In this document: one piece after another, positions 43,937 to 52,999 of the stretch | How positions within the stretch are numbered: position 1 is the stretch's first letter | How the letters are laid out: each line of letters opens with the position of its first letter | Made by a program: the position numbers and the translations under genes | Origin: JACMLD01 sp044223995 | Lineage (GTDB): Bacteria; Bacteroidota; Bacteroidia; Chitinophagales; Chitinophagaceae | Reading direction: 5' to 3' | DNA length: 64,000 nt | NCBI GenBank assembly: GCA_044223995.1 | Contig: JBGALE010000004.1 | Location: forward strand, 248,001 to 312,000 | Notes under the pieces: generated by a model | Seen by the model: the letters and a program-made list of their open reading frames with translations, nothing else | Told to the model about the DNA's origin: nothing | Databases searched by the model: none

Positions 43937-44815
43937 ATGAAAGTAATGACTGATCGCCGCTTCACCCTGTACAGTTCCATCGTCATTTTATTGTTTATTC
44001 AAAGTTTTATGGCCAGTTGCCAGTCGCCGGCACCACCTGTGTCTGACAACAAAACAGCGCCTACCGAAGACAGTGCGGCATCCGCACCGAAGACCATGCT
44101 GAAAGGACGGCCGGCAGATGCGGCAGCCATTATGGCCAAACCGCAAATACCCATTCTCTGCTACCATCAAATCCGTGACTGGCGTCCGACCGATTCAAAA
44201 ACGGCAAAGGACTATATTGTACCTGTGCAGGCATTTAAGGATCAAATGAAGATGCTGGCCGACAGCGGTTATCATACCATCTCACCAGATGAACTCATCA
44301 ATTACCTGGTCTATGGCGGCCCGCTGCCTTCAAAGCCGATCATGCTTACATTCGATGATACCGATTTGCCGCAATACACCATCGCCAAACCGGAAATGGA
44401 TAAATACGGCTTCAAAGCCACGTTTTTTATTATGACGGTGTCACTGGGCAGGCCGAATTATATGACAAGGGAGCAGGTAAAGGAATTAGCCGAAGCCGGC
44501 CACACGATTGGTTCGCATACCTGGGATCATAAAAATGTAAAGAAATATACTGAAGCAGACTGGGCGATCCAGATAGATAAACCCACCCGCCAACTGGAAG
44601 CTATTACCGGCAAACCCATTAAATACTTTGCATTTCCGTTTGGCCTGTGGAGCGGGGAGGCTATACCAAAACTAAAGGAGCGGGGCTTTACGGCTGCCTT
44701 TCAATTATCTACCAAACGAGACGAGAAAGAACCCTTGTATACCATTCGCCGCATCATCGTACCGGGTTCGTGGAGCACTGGCACGCTGGGCAGGTATATG
44801 AAGCATAGTTTTTAA
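43937..44815 (+). CDS. Polysaccharide deacetylase (NodB domain) lipoprotein
   Basis: 292 aa. Lipoprotein signal with lipobox FMASC (Cys28). A Pro/Ala/Thr-rich spacer leads to the NodB homology domain (about 70-290): IPILCYHQI, then TFDDTD with metal-coordinating D141 after D140, the H194-x3-H198 metal motif in GSHTWDHKN, and AFPFGLWSGEAIPKLKERGF. Carbohydrate esterase family 4 enzymes remove acetyl groups from peptidoglycan, chitin or exopolysaccharide. It is expected at a membrane surface in the periplasm. Confidence 0.9.
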   Translation: MKVMTDRRFTLYSSIVILLFIQSFMASCQSPAPPVSDNKTAPTEDSAASAPKTMLKGRPADAAAIMAKPQIPILCYHQIRDWRPTDSKTAKDYIVPVQAFKDQMKMLADSGYHTISPDELINYLVYGGPLPSKPIMLTFDDTDLPQYTIAKPEMDKYGFKATFFIMTVSLGRPNYMTREQVKELAEAGHTIGSHTWDHKNVKKYTEADWAIQIDKPTRQLEAITGKPIKYFAFPFGLWSGEAIPKLKERGFTAAFQLSTKRDEKEPLYTIRRIIVPGSWSTGTLGRYMKHSF

Positions 44816-44833
44816 TATTTGTACTATAGAGCA

Positions 44834-44861
44834 ATAAAAAAGGCTGCCCCGGGGCAGCCTT
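44834..44861 (-). terminator. Terminator of the cold-shock gene
   Basis: AAGGCTGCCCC and GGGGCAGCCTT (44840-44861) form a perfect 11-bp inverted repeat. On the minus strand it is followed by a T-rich run (complement of the A run at 44834-44840), so it reads as a terminator for the cspA-like gene. It could also stop the converging deacetylase transcript. Confidence 0.8.
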
Positions 44862-44879
44862 ACCTGTAATTAATAAGGT

Positions 44880-45083
44880 TTAGCTTATCTTTTTCACATT
44901 AACTGCGTTCATGCCTTTTTTGCCTTCCTGCAAATCAAATTCAACTTTGTCGCCTTCGGTGACCTGATCAATTAATCCGCTGGCATGCACAAAGGTTTCC
45001 TTATTGGAATCATCGTGCTTGATAAATCCGAATCCCTTTTCCCCGTTAAAAAATTTTACGGTTCCTTTTGTTTTTGTACTCAT
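44880..45083 (-). CDS. Cold-shock domain protein (CspA family)
   Basis: 67 aa, the usual length. RNA-binding motifs RNP1 (KGFGFIKHDD) and RNP2 (ETFVHASGL) are present after the opening GTVKFFNGE. It binds single-stranded RNA or DNA in the cytoplasm, acting as an RNA chaperone. Single gene with its own terminator. Confidence 0.95.
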   Translation of the reverse strand: MSTKTKGTVKFFNGEKGFGFIKHDDSNKETFVHASGLIDQVTEGDKVEFDLQEGKKGMNAVNVKKIS

Positions 45084-45421
45084 TTAAAATTGTATTGATA
45101 AAAATTAAGATGTAAAGATAGGGATTGGGCAACAGATTGGCGTTTTTATATTGGCCGGCCCGGTTTGGGCGCTTTTAGCCCCGGAAGCGGCCTTTGGGCT
45201 TTTTTTAATAATGGGGTTAGTGTATAATTAAAATTGCAGTGCAGGTTTTGAAGTGCGTACTATTTTTCTATCTTTGCCTTGCAACACGGATTTGTTACTA
45301 TTCCCTTCCTCTCCGTAGCCCCTTGTACTTTCGTCCCGCTGAAGATAAAATATTAAGGTTTGTTTGCTGCTTTGAGAAAATGACGTTTGCCGATTTATTG
45401 TAAAACCTTAAAGCCAGTATC
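45084..45421. other. 338-bp intergenic region between divergent small genes
   Basis: Holds a predicted promoter (45247-45276) for the plus-strand 69-aa gene. AAGGTTT (45354-45360) and AAACCTT (45404-45410) could pair around a 43-base loop in the resulting long leader. A TATCTTTA segment on the minus strand near 45120 may be the cold-shock promoter. No gene seen. Confidence 0.5.
45247..45276 (+). promoter_or_regulatory. Predicted Bacteroidota promoter of the 69-aa gene
   Basis: TTTG (45247-45250) and TATCTTTG (45269-45276) match the -33 and -7 consensus (TTTG, TAnnTTTG) with an 18-base spacer. A transcript would begin about 138 bases before the ATG at 45422. Confidence 0.5.
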
Positions 45422-45631
45422 ATGAAGAAGCATGTACAAGTTCATCCCAACTCACAACCACTGCGCTCCTTAGTGGTAATGCCCAAAAAACAATTACTGC
45501 TCACCAGCGGTGCGGAAAAACAAAAAACAGTGCAGCAGCCTGATGAGGCTACCATCAAACGATTAAATGAATTGGCAAAAGAAAGCCCCTTTTGTTATTA
45601 CTACCGTGAAAAGGAACACGATTCACTGTAA
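45422..45631 (+). CDS. Small hypothetical protein (69 aa)
   Basis: 69 aa, soluble, basic N-terminal half (MKKHVQVHPNSQPLRSLVVM) and a polar C-terminal part (ATIKRLNELAKESPFCYYYR). No family recognised. It is supported by a good upstream promoter and a downstream terminator-like hairpin at 45689, which together make an isolated transcription unit. Whether the product or the leader RNA matters cannot be told. Confidence 0.6.
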   Translation: MKKHVQVHPNSQPLRSLVVMPKKQLLLTSGAEKQKTVQQPDEATIKRLNELAKESPFCYYYREKEHDSL

Positions 45632-45688
45632 ACAGATTTGTATGTAACTACTGCTTTTACCCTTTTTTATATAAGCATAGTATAAATA

Positions 45689-45718
45689 AATAAAGCCCGG
45701 CATCACCCGGGCTTTATT
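45689..45718 (+). terminator. Bidirectional terminator between the 69-aa gene and gcvP
   Basis: AATAAAGCCCGG (45689-45700) pairs with CCGGGCTTTATT (45707-45718) around a short loop; the A/T-rich flanks serve both strands. Confidence 0.8.
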
Positions 45719-45738
45719 ATTGTCGTGGTGCATCATGA

Positions 45739-48618
45739 TCAATGCATATAACTTTCTATGGGTTCGCAGGTACAGATAAGGTTCCTGTCACCATGCGTAT
45801 TGTTGATCCTTGCCACCGTTGGCCAGAATTTATTTTTCATCACGTATGCCAATGGGAAAGCAGCTTCTTCGCGGCTGTATGGATGGTTCCATTCGGAACT
45901 GCAGACGGTCCACAAAGTATGCGGCGCATTTTTCAATGCATTGTTTGCCTTATCTGATTTTCCTTCTTCAATGGTTTTGATTTCTTCATAAATGCTGATC
46001 AGTGCATCGCAGAAACGATCCAGCTCACCTTTGTCTTCACTTTCGGTTGGTTCGATCATAATCGTACCGGGAACGGGGAAGCTCATGGTAGGAGCGTGGA
46101 AGCCATAGTCCATTAAACGTTTGGCCACATCTTCTGCTTCAATACCAGTAGTACTTTTGAAAGGACGCAGGTCTACAATGAATTCGTGTGCACAGGTGCC
46201 TTCTTTTCCCAGATATAATATTTTATAAAATTTCTCCAGCCTCGCGCGCATATAATTTGCATTGAGTATCGCATACTCTGTAGCGCGCTTCATTCCTTCC
46301 GCGCCCAGCATCTTAATATAAGCATAACTGATGAGCAGGATAGAAGCAGAGCCAAAGGGCGCTGCAGATACCGCATGTGTTGAATGGTTTGCCGGCAATA
46401 ACCCGGAAACATGTCCCGGTAAAAATGGTTTCAACTTATCATTGACACAAATAGGTCCCATACCGGGGCCACCGCCACCATGCGGGATCGCAAAAGTTTT
46501 GTGCAGGTTAAGATGACATACATCAGCGCCAATCATACCGGGCGAAGTCAATCCTACCTGTGCATTCATATTGGCGCCATCCATGTATACCAGTCCGCCA
46601 TTATCATGAATGCTGTTGCATATTTCCACAATACTTTCTTCAAACACACCGTGCGTGGAAGGATAGGTTACCATTAATGCAGCAAGACTGTCTTTGTACT
46701 GGGCTGCTTTTGCTTTCAGGTCGGCTACATCAATATGTCCTTCCTCATCGCTTTTTACCACTACCACTTTCATACCTGCCATCACTGCGCTGGCAGGGTT
46801 GGTGCCGTGTGCGGAAATGGGGATCAGTACGATATCACGATGCGCATTGCCATTGGCCAAATGATAAGCGCGAATGGTCAGCAGTCCCGCATATTCTCCC
46901 TGCGCACCGCTGTTTGGTTGTAATGAACAGGCGGTAAAGCCGGTGATTTCACAGAGATAACCGGATAATTCATCCATCATCTGCTGATAACCCAATGCCT
47001 GGTTTGCAGGAACAAATGGATGCAGGGATCCAAACTCGGGCCAGCTCACGGGAATAAGTTCAGTGGCTGCATTCAGCTTCATGGTACAGCTACCGAGTGA
47101 AATCATGGACGTATTGAGTGACAAATCTTTGTTCTCGAGAAATTTAATATAACGCATCATCCCGCTTTCACTGTGGTGTGTGTTGAACACCGCATGTGTT
47201 AGGAAAGCAGATTTGCGCAGCAGTGAAGCGGGCAGGTTGTCCACTTCATCATCGTTGTCGAATGTAACGGAGGCATTGCTGTTGCCGCTGGCTTCTTCAA
47301 ACACAGCAACAATTTGTAGCAGGTCGTGCTGCATGGTAGTTTCATCCACACTGATACCAATATGCTGGTTATCGAAATAGCGGAAATTGATCTCCCGTTG
47401 TTCTGCTACTTTCCGGATGGCTGTTGCATCACTGACTTTTATTGTAAGCGTATCGAAGAAAGCATGGTTCTGGTTGTCATAACCCAATTCTTTCAATTCA
47501 TTGGACAACGTGTTGGCAAGTACTGCTACGCGTTTGGCAATGTTTTTCAATCCTTCCGCACCATGATATACGGCATACATCGCGGCCATATTGGCCAGCA
47601 ATGCCTGTGCAGTACAAATATTGGAAGTCGCTTTTTCTCTTTTGATATGTTGTTCCCTTGTTTGCAAAGCCATGCGCAGGGCGCGGTTGCCTTTTGCGTC
47701 AATACTTACACCTATCAGGCGACCGGGAATGGCTCTTTTAAAATCATCTTTTACTGCAAAGAATGCTGCATGCGGGCCACCAAAACCCATGGGCACACCA
47801 AACCGTTGTGCCGAGCCAACGGCTGCATCCGCACCCAGTTCGCCGGGAGGTGTGAGCAGGGCCAGCGCCAGCAAATCGGTCGCCATCACAACATGTCCGC
47901 CAATAGCGTGTACTAAATTGATGAATGAGCGATAATCTTCAATGGCTCCATTATCATTCGGGTATTGCACCAGTGCACCAAAGAAAGTATTATCGATGGC
48001 AGCAGTTTTATAATCACCATATACCAACTGGACTCCGATCGGCGCGGCGCGGGTTACCAGTATGTCTTTTGTTTGTGGAAACGTGCTGTTGTCAACAAAA
48101 AATTTCGGTTGTTTGATATCGTCTGTTTTGTTGACATGATGAAAGAACATCGACATGGCTTCCGCAGCGGCTGTGCCCTCGTCGAGGAGGGAAGCGTTGG
48201 CAATGGGCAACGCGGTGAGATCGGTTACCATCGTCTGAAAGTTGAGCAGGCTCTCCAGCCGGCCCTGGCTGATTTCTGCCTGGTAAGGTGTGTATTGTGT
48301 ATACCAACCCGGGTTTTCAAATATGTTGCGCAGGATGACACTGGGAGTAATAGTACCATAGTATCCCTGGCCGATATAGTTTTTGAAGAGTTTGTTTTTA
48401 GCTGCAACTTTTTTCAGTTCTTCTAAATACTCGAACTCACTTTGCGGGTTTGGATGCTGTAGTGGTTTTTGTAAGCGGATGGAAGCGGGTATTGTTTTAC
48501 CAATTAACATTTCCAGGGAAGATACACCAATGGTACGAAGCATGTCGCTGGTCTCTTTTTCATTGGGTCCAATATGTCTCGCCTGGAATTCAGTGGATTG
48601 CTGTTCGAAAAGATTCAT
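45739..48618 (-). CDS. gcvP: Glycine dehydrogenase (decarboxylating), P-protein of the glycine cleavage system
   Basis: 959 aa, the standard length of the single-chain P-protein. The PLP-binding lysine is K707 in NLHKTFAIPHGGGGPGMG. The N-terminal half opens with FQARHIGPNEKETSDMLRTI and carries YIGQGYYGTITPSVILRNI; the C-terminal half has SLGSCTMKLNAATELIPVSW. It decarboxylates glycine and transfers the aminomethyl group to lipoyl-GcvH. gcvT and gcvH are not in the window. A TAACTTTG -7 box (complement of 48652-48659) lies about 34 bases upstream. Confidence 0.97.
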   Translation of the reverse strand: MNLFEQQSTEFQARHIGPNEKETSDMLRTIGVSSLEMLIGKTIPASIRLQKPLQHPNPQSEFEYLEELKKVAAKNKLFKNYIGQGYYGTITPSVILRNIFENPGWYTQYTPYQAEISQGRLESLLNFQTMVTDLTALPIANASLLDEGTAAAEAMSMFFHHVNKTDDIKQPKFFVDNSTFPQTKDILVTRAAPIGVQLVYGDYKTAAIDNTFFGALVQYPNDNGAIEDYRSFINLVHAIGGHVVMATDLLALALLTPPGELGADAAVGSAQRFGVPMGFGGPHAAFFAVKDDFKRAIPGRLIGVSIDAKGNRALRMALQTREQHIKREKATSNICTAQALLANMAAMYAVYHGAEGLKNIAKRVAVLANTLSNELKELGYDNQNHAFFDTLTIKVSDATAIRKVAEQREINFRYFDNQHIGISVDETTMQHDLLQIVAVFEEASGNSNASVTFDNDDEVDNLPASLLRKSAFLTHAVFNTHHSESGMMRYIKFLENKDLSLNTSMISLGSCTMKLNAATELIPVSWPEFGSLHPFVPANQALGYQQMMDELSGYLCEITGFTACSLQPNSGAQGEYAGLLTIRAYHLANGNAHRDIVLIPISAHGTNPASAVMAGMKVVVVKSDEEGHIDVADLKAKAAQYKDSLAALMVTYPSTHGVFEESIVEICNSIHDNGGLVYMDGANMNAQVGLTSPGMIGADVCHLNLHKTFAIPHGGGGPGMGPICVNDKLKPFLPGHVSGLLPANHSTHAVSAAPFGSASILLISYAYIKMLGAEGMKRATEYAILNANYMRARLEKFYKILYLGKEGTCAHEFIVDLRPFKSTTGIEAEDVAKRLMDYGFHAPTMSFPVPGTIMIEPTESEDKGELDRFCDALISIYEEIKTIEEGKSDKANNALKNAPHTLWTVCSSEWNHPYSREEAAFPLAYVMKNKFWPTVARINNTHGDRNLICTCEPIESYMH

Positions 48619-48651
48619 AATAGATTACGGGGGTTGACCTTAAAAGATGCG

Positions 48652-48659
48652 CAAAGTTA
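48652..48659 (-). promoter_or_regulatory. Predicted -7 box of gcvP
   Basis: The minus strand reads TAACTTTG here, matching TAnnTTTG, about 34 bases before the gcvP start. The upstream -33 region (GTTAG) is weak. Confidence 0.35.
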
Positions 48660-48790
48660 AGGCATGGACGGGAGACTAACAGCCATTTGTTGATGCAGTG
48701 AATAGGGTGGGGAAAAAACAATGTATCAGCGCTTTGTCATTAAACCGTGGGCTTATTGCACGCAGGCCTTCAGTTGCCGTTTTTGATAAC

Positions 48791-49705
48791 CTATTGACTA
48801 TTTTCCTTCTTTGAATGGGTTTCCTTTTCGCGCAGTTGTTTGCTGGTAAGGCGGCTGCCATCGTGGCTCCAGCCGGGCGGATTAAAGAGGTATTTCCACC
48901 GTTCTTTCCAGGTTATATCCTTCCTGCTTATATCTTTTACCAGGTGGTTCCATTCGTGAAATATAAGTGATAGCGGTGTTTCTTTTTCCAGCGGTTTGGT
49001 AAGTCCGTATTTGATGGGCTGGTATGCTTCTTCCGGCAGTTCGGGCTGGAACGTACCGAATAACTTATCCCAGATGATAAGAAACATACCCATGTTTTTA
49101 TCGAGGTATTTGGGATTGGAAGCGTGGTGTACGCGGTGGTGTGATGGCGTTACCAGGATATACTCCAGCCAGCCCATGCTCTTTATTTTTTCTGTATGTA
49201 CCAGTATGCCCCAGATTTGCGTAGCGGAATATACGAATGCAATATCCCATGGTTTGAAACCGCATGCGGCCAGCGGAATAAAATAGACAAAGCGGTACAA
49301 CGGCTCCATCACCGAAGAACGGAAGCCAACTGTCAGGTTATATTTCTCTGAAGAATGATGGGTAACATGTGTGGCCCAAAAGAGGCGGCAGAAATGATCT
49401 ACGCGGTGCAGCCAGTAGTACATGAAATCTTCTGCTATAAATAATAGTACCCAATAATACCATCCTGTTCCGATGGACAGGATGCGATGATTGAAAAAGA
49501 ATGTAAATATGATGCCGATATAAATACTGCGGAACAACAGATCAATACAGGAATTCACCAGCATGAGGTACACGTTCTGTACTGTATTTCGAATGGTATA
49601 GTTGTGTGTACGCTGAATATTGCTGAGTAGTATTTCCAGCCCGATAATGATAAGGTAGAAAGGCGTACTCAATAATATCAGCCACTGTTCTCTTAATGCT
49701 TCCAT
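48791..49705 (-). CDS. Sterol desaturase/fatty acid hydroxylase family membrane protein
   Basis: 304 aa from the ATG at 49705; upstream codons lack a protein-like character. Several hydrophobic helices (about 8-30, 45-72, 80-97, 145-165). The diiron histidine boxes are H100-RVD-H104, H113-VT-HH117 and HRVHH near residue 190 (SHHRVHHASNPKYLDKNMG). The family inserts oxygen into or desaturates lipids in the membrane. A TACTTTTG box on the minus strand (complement of 49715-49722) may be its -7 element. Confidence 0.9.
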   Translation of the reverse strand: MEALREQWLILLSTPFYLIIIGLEILLSNIQRTHNYTIRNTVQNVYLMLVNSCIDLLFRSIYIGIIFTFFFNHRILSIGTGWYYWVLLFIAEDFMYYWLHRVDHFCRLFWATHVTHHSSEKYNLTVGFRSSVMEPLYRFVYFIPLAACGFKPWDIAFVYSATQIWGILVHTEKIKSMGWLEYILVTPSHHRVHHASNPKYLDKNMGMFLIIWDKLFGTFQPELPEEAYQPIKYGLTKPLEKETPLSLIFHEWNHLVKDISRKDITWKERWKYLFNPPGWSHDGSRLTSKQLREKETHSKKENSQ

Positions 49706-49877
49706 AATGATGGGCAAAAGTAGATCGAATAGTTTATAACAGGAAGTGAATTGTGTAAAAATGCGGCTGTTTTGGCTATTAAAATACCGGTGGCATGTCG
49801 GCTGGCTGTCCAATTAATTACATTTGCGGTACAGGTGATGGTTTTTAACCGCCATTGACTGACTTATCGCCAACTAT

Positions 49878-50366
49878 ATGAACGAACAGGATCTCTATAA
49901 CGACCACTGGAAAAAGACCTCTGAAGAACACCAGAAGAAATACAAACAGTTTTTGCAACGGCCAAAAAGAAATGAGGTGTTGAAGCAATTGCCGGCGCTG
50001 CACGAGGAAGCGTTTGAAAAAATTGACTGCCTGCAATGTGCGGCCTGCTGCAAACATTTTTCCCCGCGGTTCAAAACACCTGATATCAAGCGTATATCAA
50101 AAGTACTTCGCTTGCGGGAGAGTGAATTCATTGACCGGTATTTGATGCTGGATGCTGAAGGTGATTATGTGACGAAATCTTCTCCCTGCCCGTTCCTGGG
50201 TGAAGATAATTTTTGTGTCATTTATGACGATCGTCCTTCCGACTGCCACCGCTTTCCATATACGGATGAGGATGTATTAATAGATCGCCCGCAGATAACA
50301 TTAAAGAATTCCACCTTTTGCCCGATAACATTTTATGTACTGGAAAAACTGGTGTCGAAGAAGTAA
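49878..50366 (+). CDS. YkgJ-family cysteine-cluster protein
   Basis: 162 aa, cytosolic. Conserved cysteines lie in CLQCAACCKHFSPRF and in CPFLGEDNFCVIYDDRPSDC, followed by HRFPYTDED. Such CxxCxxCC clusters probably bind zinc or an Fe-S cluster; family function is unknown. The N-terminal about 45 residues are charged and helical. A TACATTTG box at 49819-49826 could be its -7 element. Confidence 0.88.
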   Translation: MNEQDLYNDHWKKTSEEHQKKYKQFLQRPKRNEVLKQLPALHEEAFEKIDCLQCAACCKHFSPRFKTPDIKRISKVLRLRESEFIDRYLMLDAEGDYVTKSSPCPFLGEDNFCVIYDDRPSDCHRFPYTDEDVLIDRPQITLKNSTFCPITFYVLEKLVSKK

Positions 50367-50449
50367 TAGCCATGTAACTTTTATAATCAATTTTCCAATT
50401 TCTGTATTTTCACATTTCCGCATCTGCTAATTCCCGCATTTTCTCTTTT

Positions 50450-52873
50450 TCACTCTGTTCTTAAACTCTTTATCGGATTGGCAATAGCCGCTTTGATGGC
50501 CTGGAAGCTTACTGTTATCAAGGCAATCAACATCGATAACAATCCAGCGGCAAGAAATATCCACCAACTGATATCAATTCTGTAAGCATAGTTGAGCAAC
50601 CATTGGTGCATCACCCACCACGCAATTGGAAATGCCAGCAGGCAGGATATGAATACCAGTCGCAGGAAATCGCGCGACATCAGGCGCGTAATACCCGGTA
50701 CACTTGCTCCCAATACTTTCCGGATACCGATTTCCTTTGTTCTCCGTTCGGCCATATAGGCTGCGAGGCCAAACAAGCCCAAACAGGAAATAAGGATGGC
50801 CAGCGATGCGAAGACCCTTGATAATTTGCTGATCAGCATTTCACTCATAAACATTCTATTGAACTGGTCGTCGACGAACTGGTATTCGAAAGGATAGGCC
50901 GGGTTGTCTTTTTTAAAGACCGGTTCCATTTTAGCCAAGGCTTTTTCAATATCTGCCTGCGGTTTGATGCGTATGTACATGAGCGAAGAATATTGTGGCA
51001 GGCAATAAAATACCACCGGGGTTGATGTGCCATACATATCGCCGTATACATAATCTTTTATAACACCGGTTACTTTCAGTGTGAAGTATTGGTTTTCTTT
51101 ATTTCCGGGCAACTGCATTGTTTTACCAATAGCTGATCCCTTGCCCAAAAGTTTTTCCAGCGATTCCGTAATCATCACATTAAATATGGTATTGGGAACT
51201 TTTGGCTGGAAGTCATCGCCCATTTCAACTTTATCTGTTTCCTGGAAATCCCTTCCTTCCCTGATGGTCATACCCACCACTGACATATATTCCGGACTCA
51301 CCAGCCTGTTGGAGATAAGTATATTGCTGTTGGGATCTTTACCCTGCCAGGTGATACCATTGGTATTATTGCCTTCATAAATTGTTTCATGGTCGGCCAT
51401 CGCCGTGTTTTCGATAAGGCCGGTACTTAATAAATCCTGTTTGATGGCAGTATAGTTTTTGCGCATATCGCCCTGGAAGTCGATTTGTACCAGGTTGTTT
51501 TTATTGAAACCGAGATCCCTGCTTTTTACGTGTTGTATTTGCTGGAATATGATGATGGTGCCAATGATGAGTACAATGGATACTGTAAACTGCAGCACTA
51601 CCAGTCCCTTGCGAATGATGGAAGCGCTGCCGCTTTTTAATTTTATTCCCTTGAGCACATATACCGGTTTAAAAGAGGACAGGTAAAAAGATGGGTAGCT
51701 GCCGGCCAGCAAACCGCAAATCAGGGTAATGGACAATAGCATGGCAATATGAAATGGTTTGTCCAACCCGATGGTAAGATTTTTTTGCACCAGTAGATTA
51801 AAAGCTGGTAGTGCAACGGAGATCAAAACCACGGCTACCAGTGCGGACAGTAACGACATTATCAATGCTTCAAAAATAAATTGCAGCACCAGGTTCTTCT
51901 TTTCTGCACCCAGTACTTTTTTTACACCTACTTCACGCGCCCTTTTTTCGCTGCGAGCAGTAGCAAGGTTCATAAAATTGATACATGCTATGAATAATAT
52001 GATCCATGCAATGACAGAAAACAACCTTACATAGGCTATCCTGCCGCTGCCCGTTGGCTTGCCATTGTCGAACTGGTCCTAGAGGTGCCAGTTTTTCATA
52101 TTCCACAAAAAAGCATGCGCTGTTGATGTTGTAGTGCCTGTTTTTTTTGCCAGGTAATCGTACAATAGTTTATTGACCGTGCCAGCGTCGGCATTGTCTT
52201 TAAGTTCTACATAGGTGCTCAGGCAGGAATTTCCCCATTTTTGTGCCCAGGGGCTTTGCTGGTAATATATTTCAAAAGGCGCGATCCAATCGAATTGCAA
52301 AAAGGAATTTTCCGGTATGTCTTTCAACAGGGCTGACACCACATAATCCTGTTTATTGTCGACCCTTATTTTTTTTCCGATGACATTTTCCGTTGTACCG
52401 AAAAATTTCCTGGCGGTTTTTTCCGTGAGTATGATGGAATATAATTGTGAATAGGCAGCCGTTGCATTGCCCTGGACAAATGGAAAGGTAAACATATCAA
52501 ACATCGAAGGGTCTGCATAGCGCCCGTTGGAGTACAAAGATTTGTCGCCTATTGTAAACAACAACCTTGTATCCGTTTCTGTTACGCGGCAGGTATTGGC
52601 GATTCCGGGAATTTCCGCTTTCAATGCCGGGGCCATTACGCCGGGTGTTGACCAAAAGGTGGCCGTATAGGTGTCATACACCTGGTTTACCCGCGTAAAA
52701 TATATTTTATCTTTTTTTACATTAAAGCTGTCAAAATTCAGTTCGTCTTCCACCCACAGGAATATCAGTCCGGCACAGGCGATACCAATCGATAACCCGA
52801 ATATGTTCAGGAAACTATTTGTTTTGTTTTTCCACAGGTTGCGGAAAGTGGTTTTGAAAAAATTGCTAAGCAT
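50450..52873 (-). pseudogene. MacB/FtsX-type ABC transporter permease interrupted by an in-frame stop
   Basis: The first part (52873-52079) encodes a membrane helix plus a MacB-like periplasmic domain (NSFLNIFGLSIGIACAGLIF, then VKKDKIYFTRVNQVYDTYTA) and ends at a TAG (52081-52079) after NWHL. The same frame continues DQFDNGKPTGSGRIAYVRLF and the permease resumes through to 50450 (FIACINFMNLATARSEKRAR to NPIKSLRTE). Without the stop it would be about 807 aa, matching the 806-aa paralog upstream. A single base change (e.g. a Tyr codon to TAG) would explain it. Whether this is a real mutation or a sequencing error cannot be decided here; the second half has an internal ATG at 52024 but no signal to use it. 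Confidence 0.8.
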
Positions 52874-52930
52874 AAAAAATTTTAAAAGATTCAAAAGAAA
52901 ACATCCTGTAAAACAAGCAACGCTAAACTA

Positions 52931-52986
52931 AAAACTCAAAACTCAAAACTCAAAACTTAAAACTTAAAACTTACAACTCAAAACTC
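52931..52986. repeat. Heptamer tandem repeat (AAAACTC type)
   Basis: Eight consecutive 7-bp units: AAAACTC three times, AAAACTT three times, ACAACTC, AAAACTC. It fills most of the gap between the two permease genes. Confidence 0.85.
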
Positions 52987-52999
52987 TAAACCAACCCCC

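Noticed and set aside
47326..47916. 196-codon plus-strand frame opposite gcvP
   Set aside because: Shadow of gcvP, which has all expected motifs.
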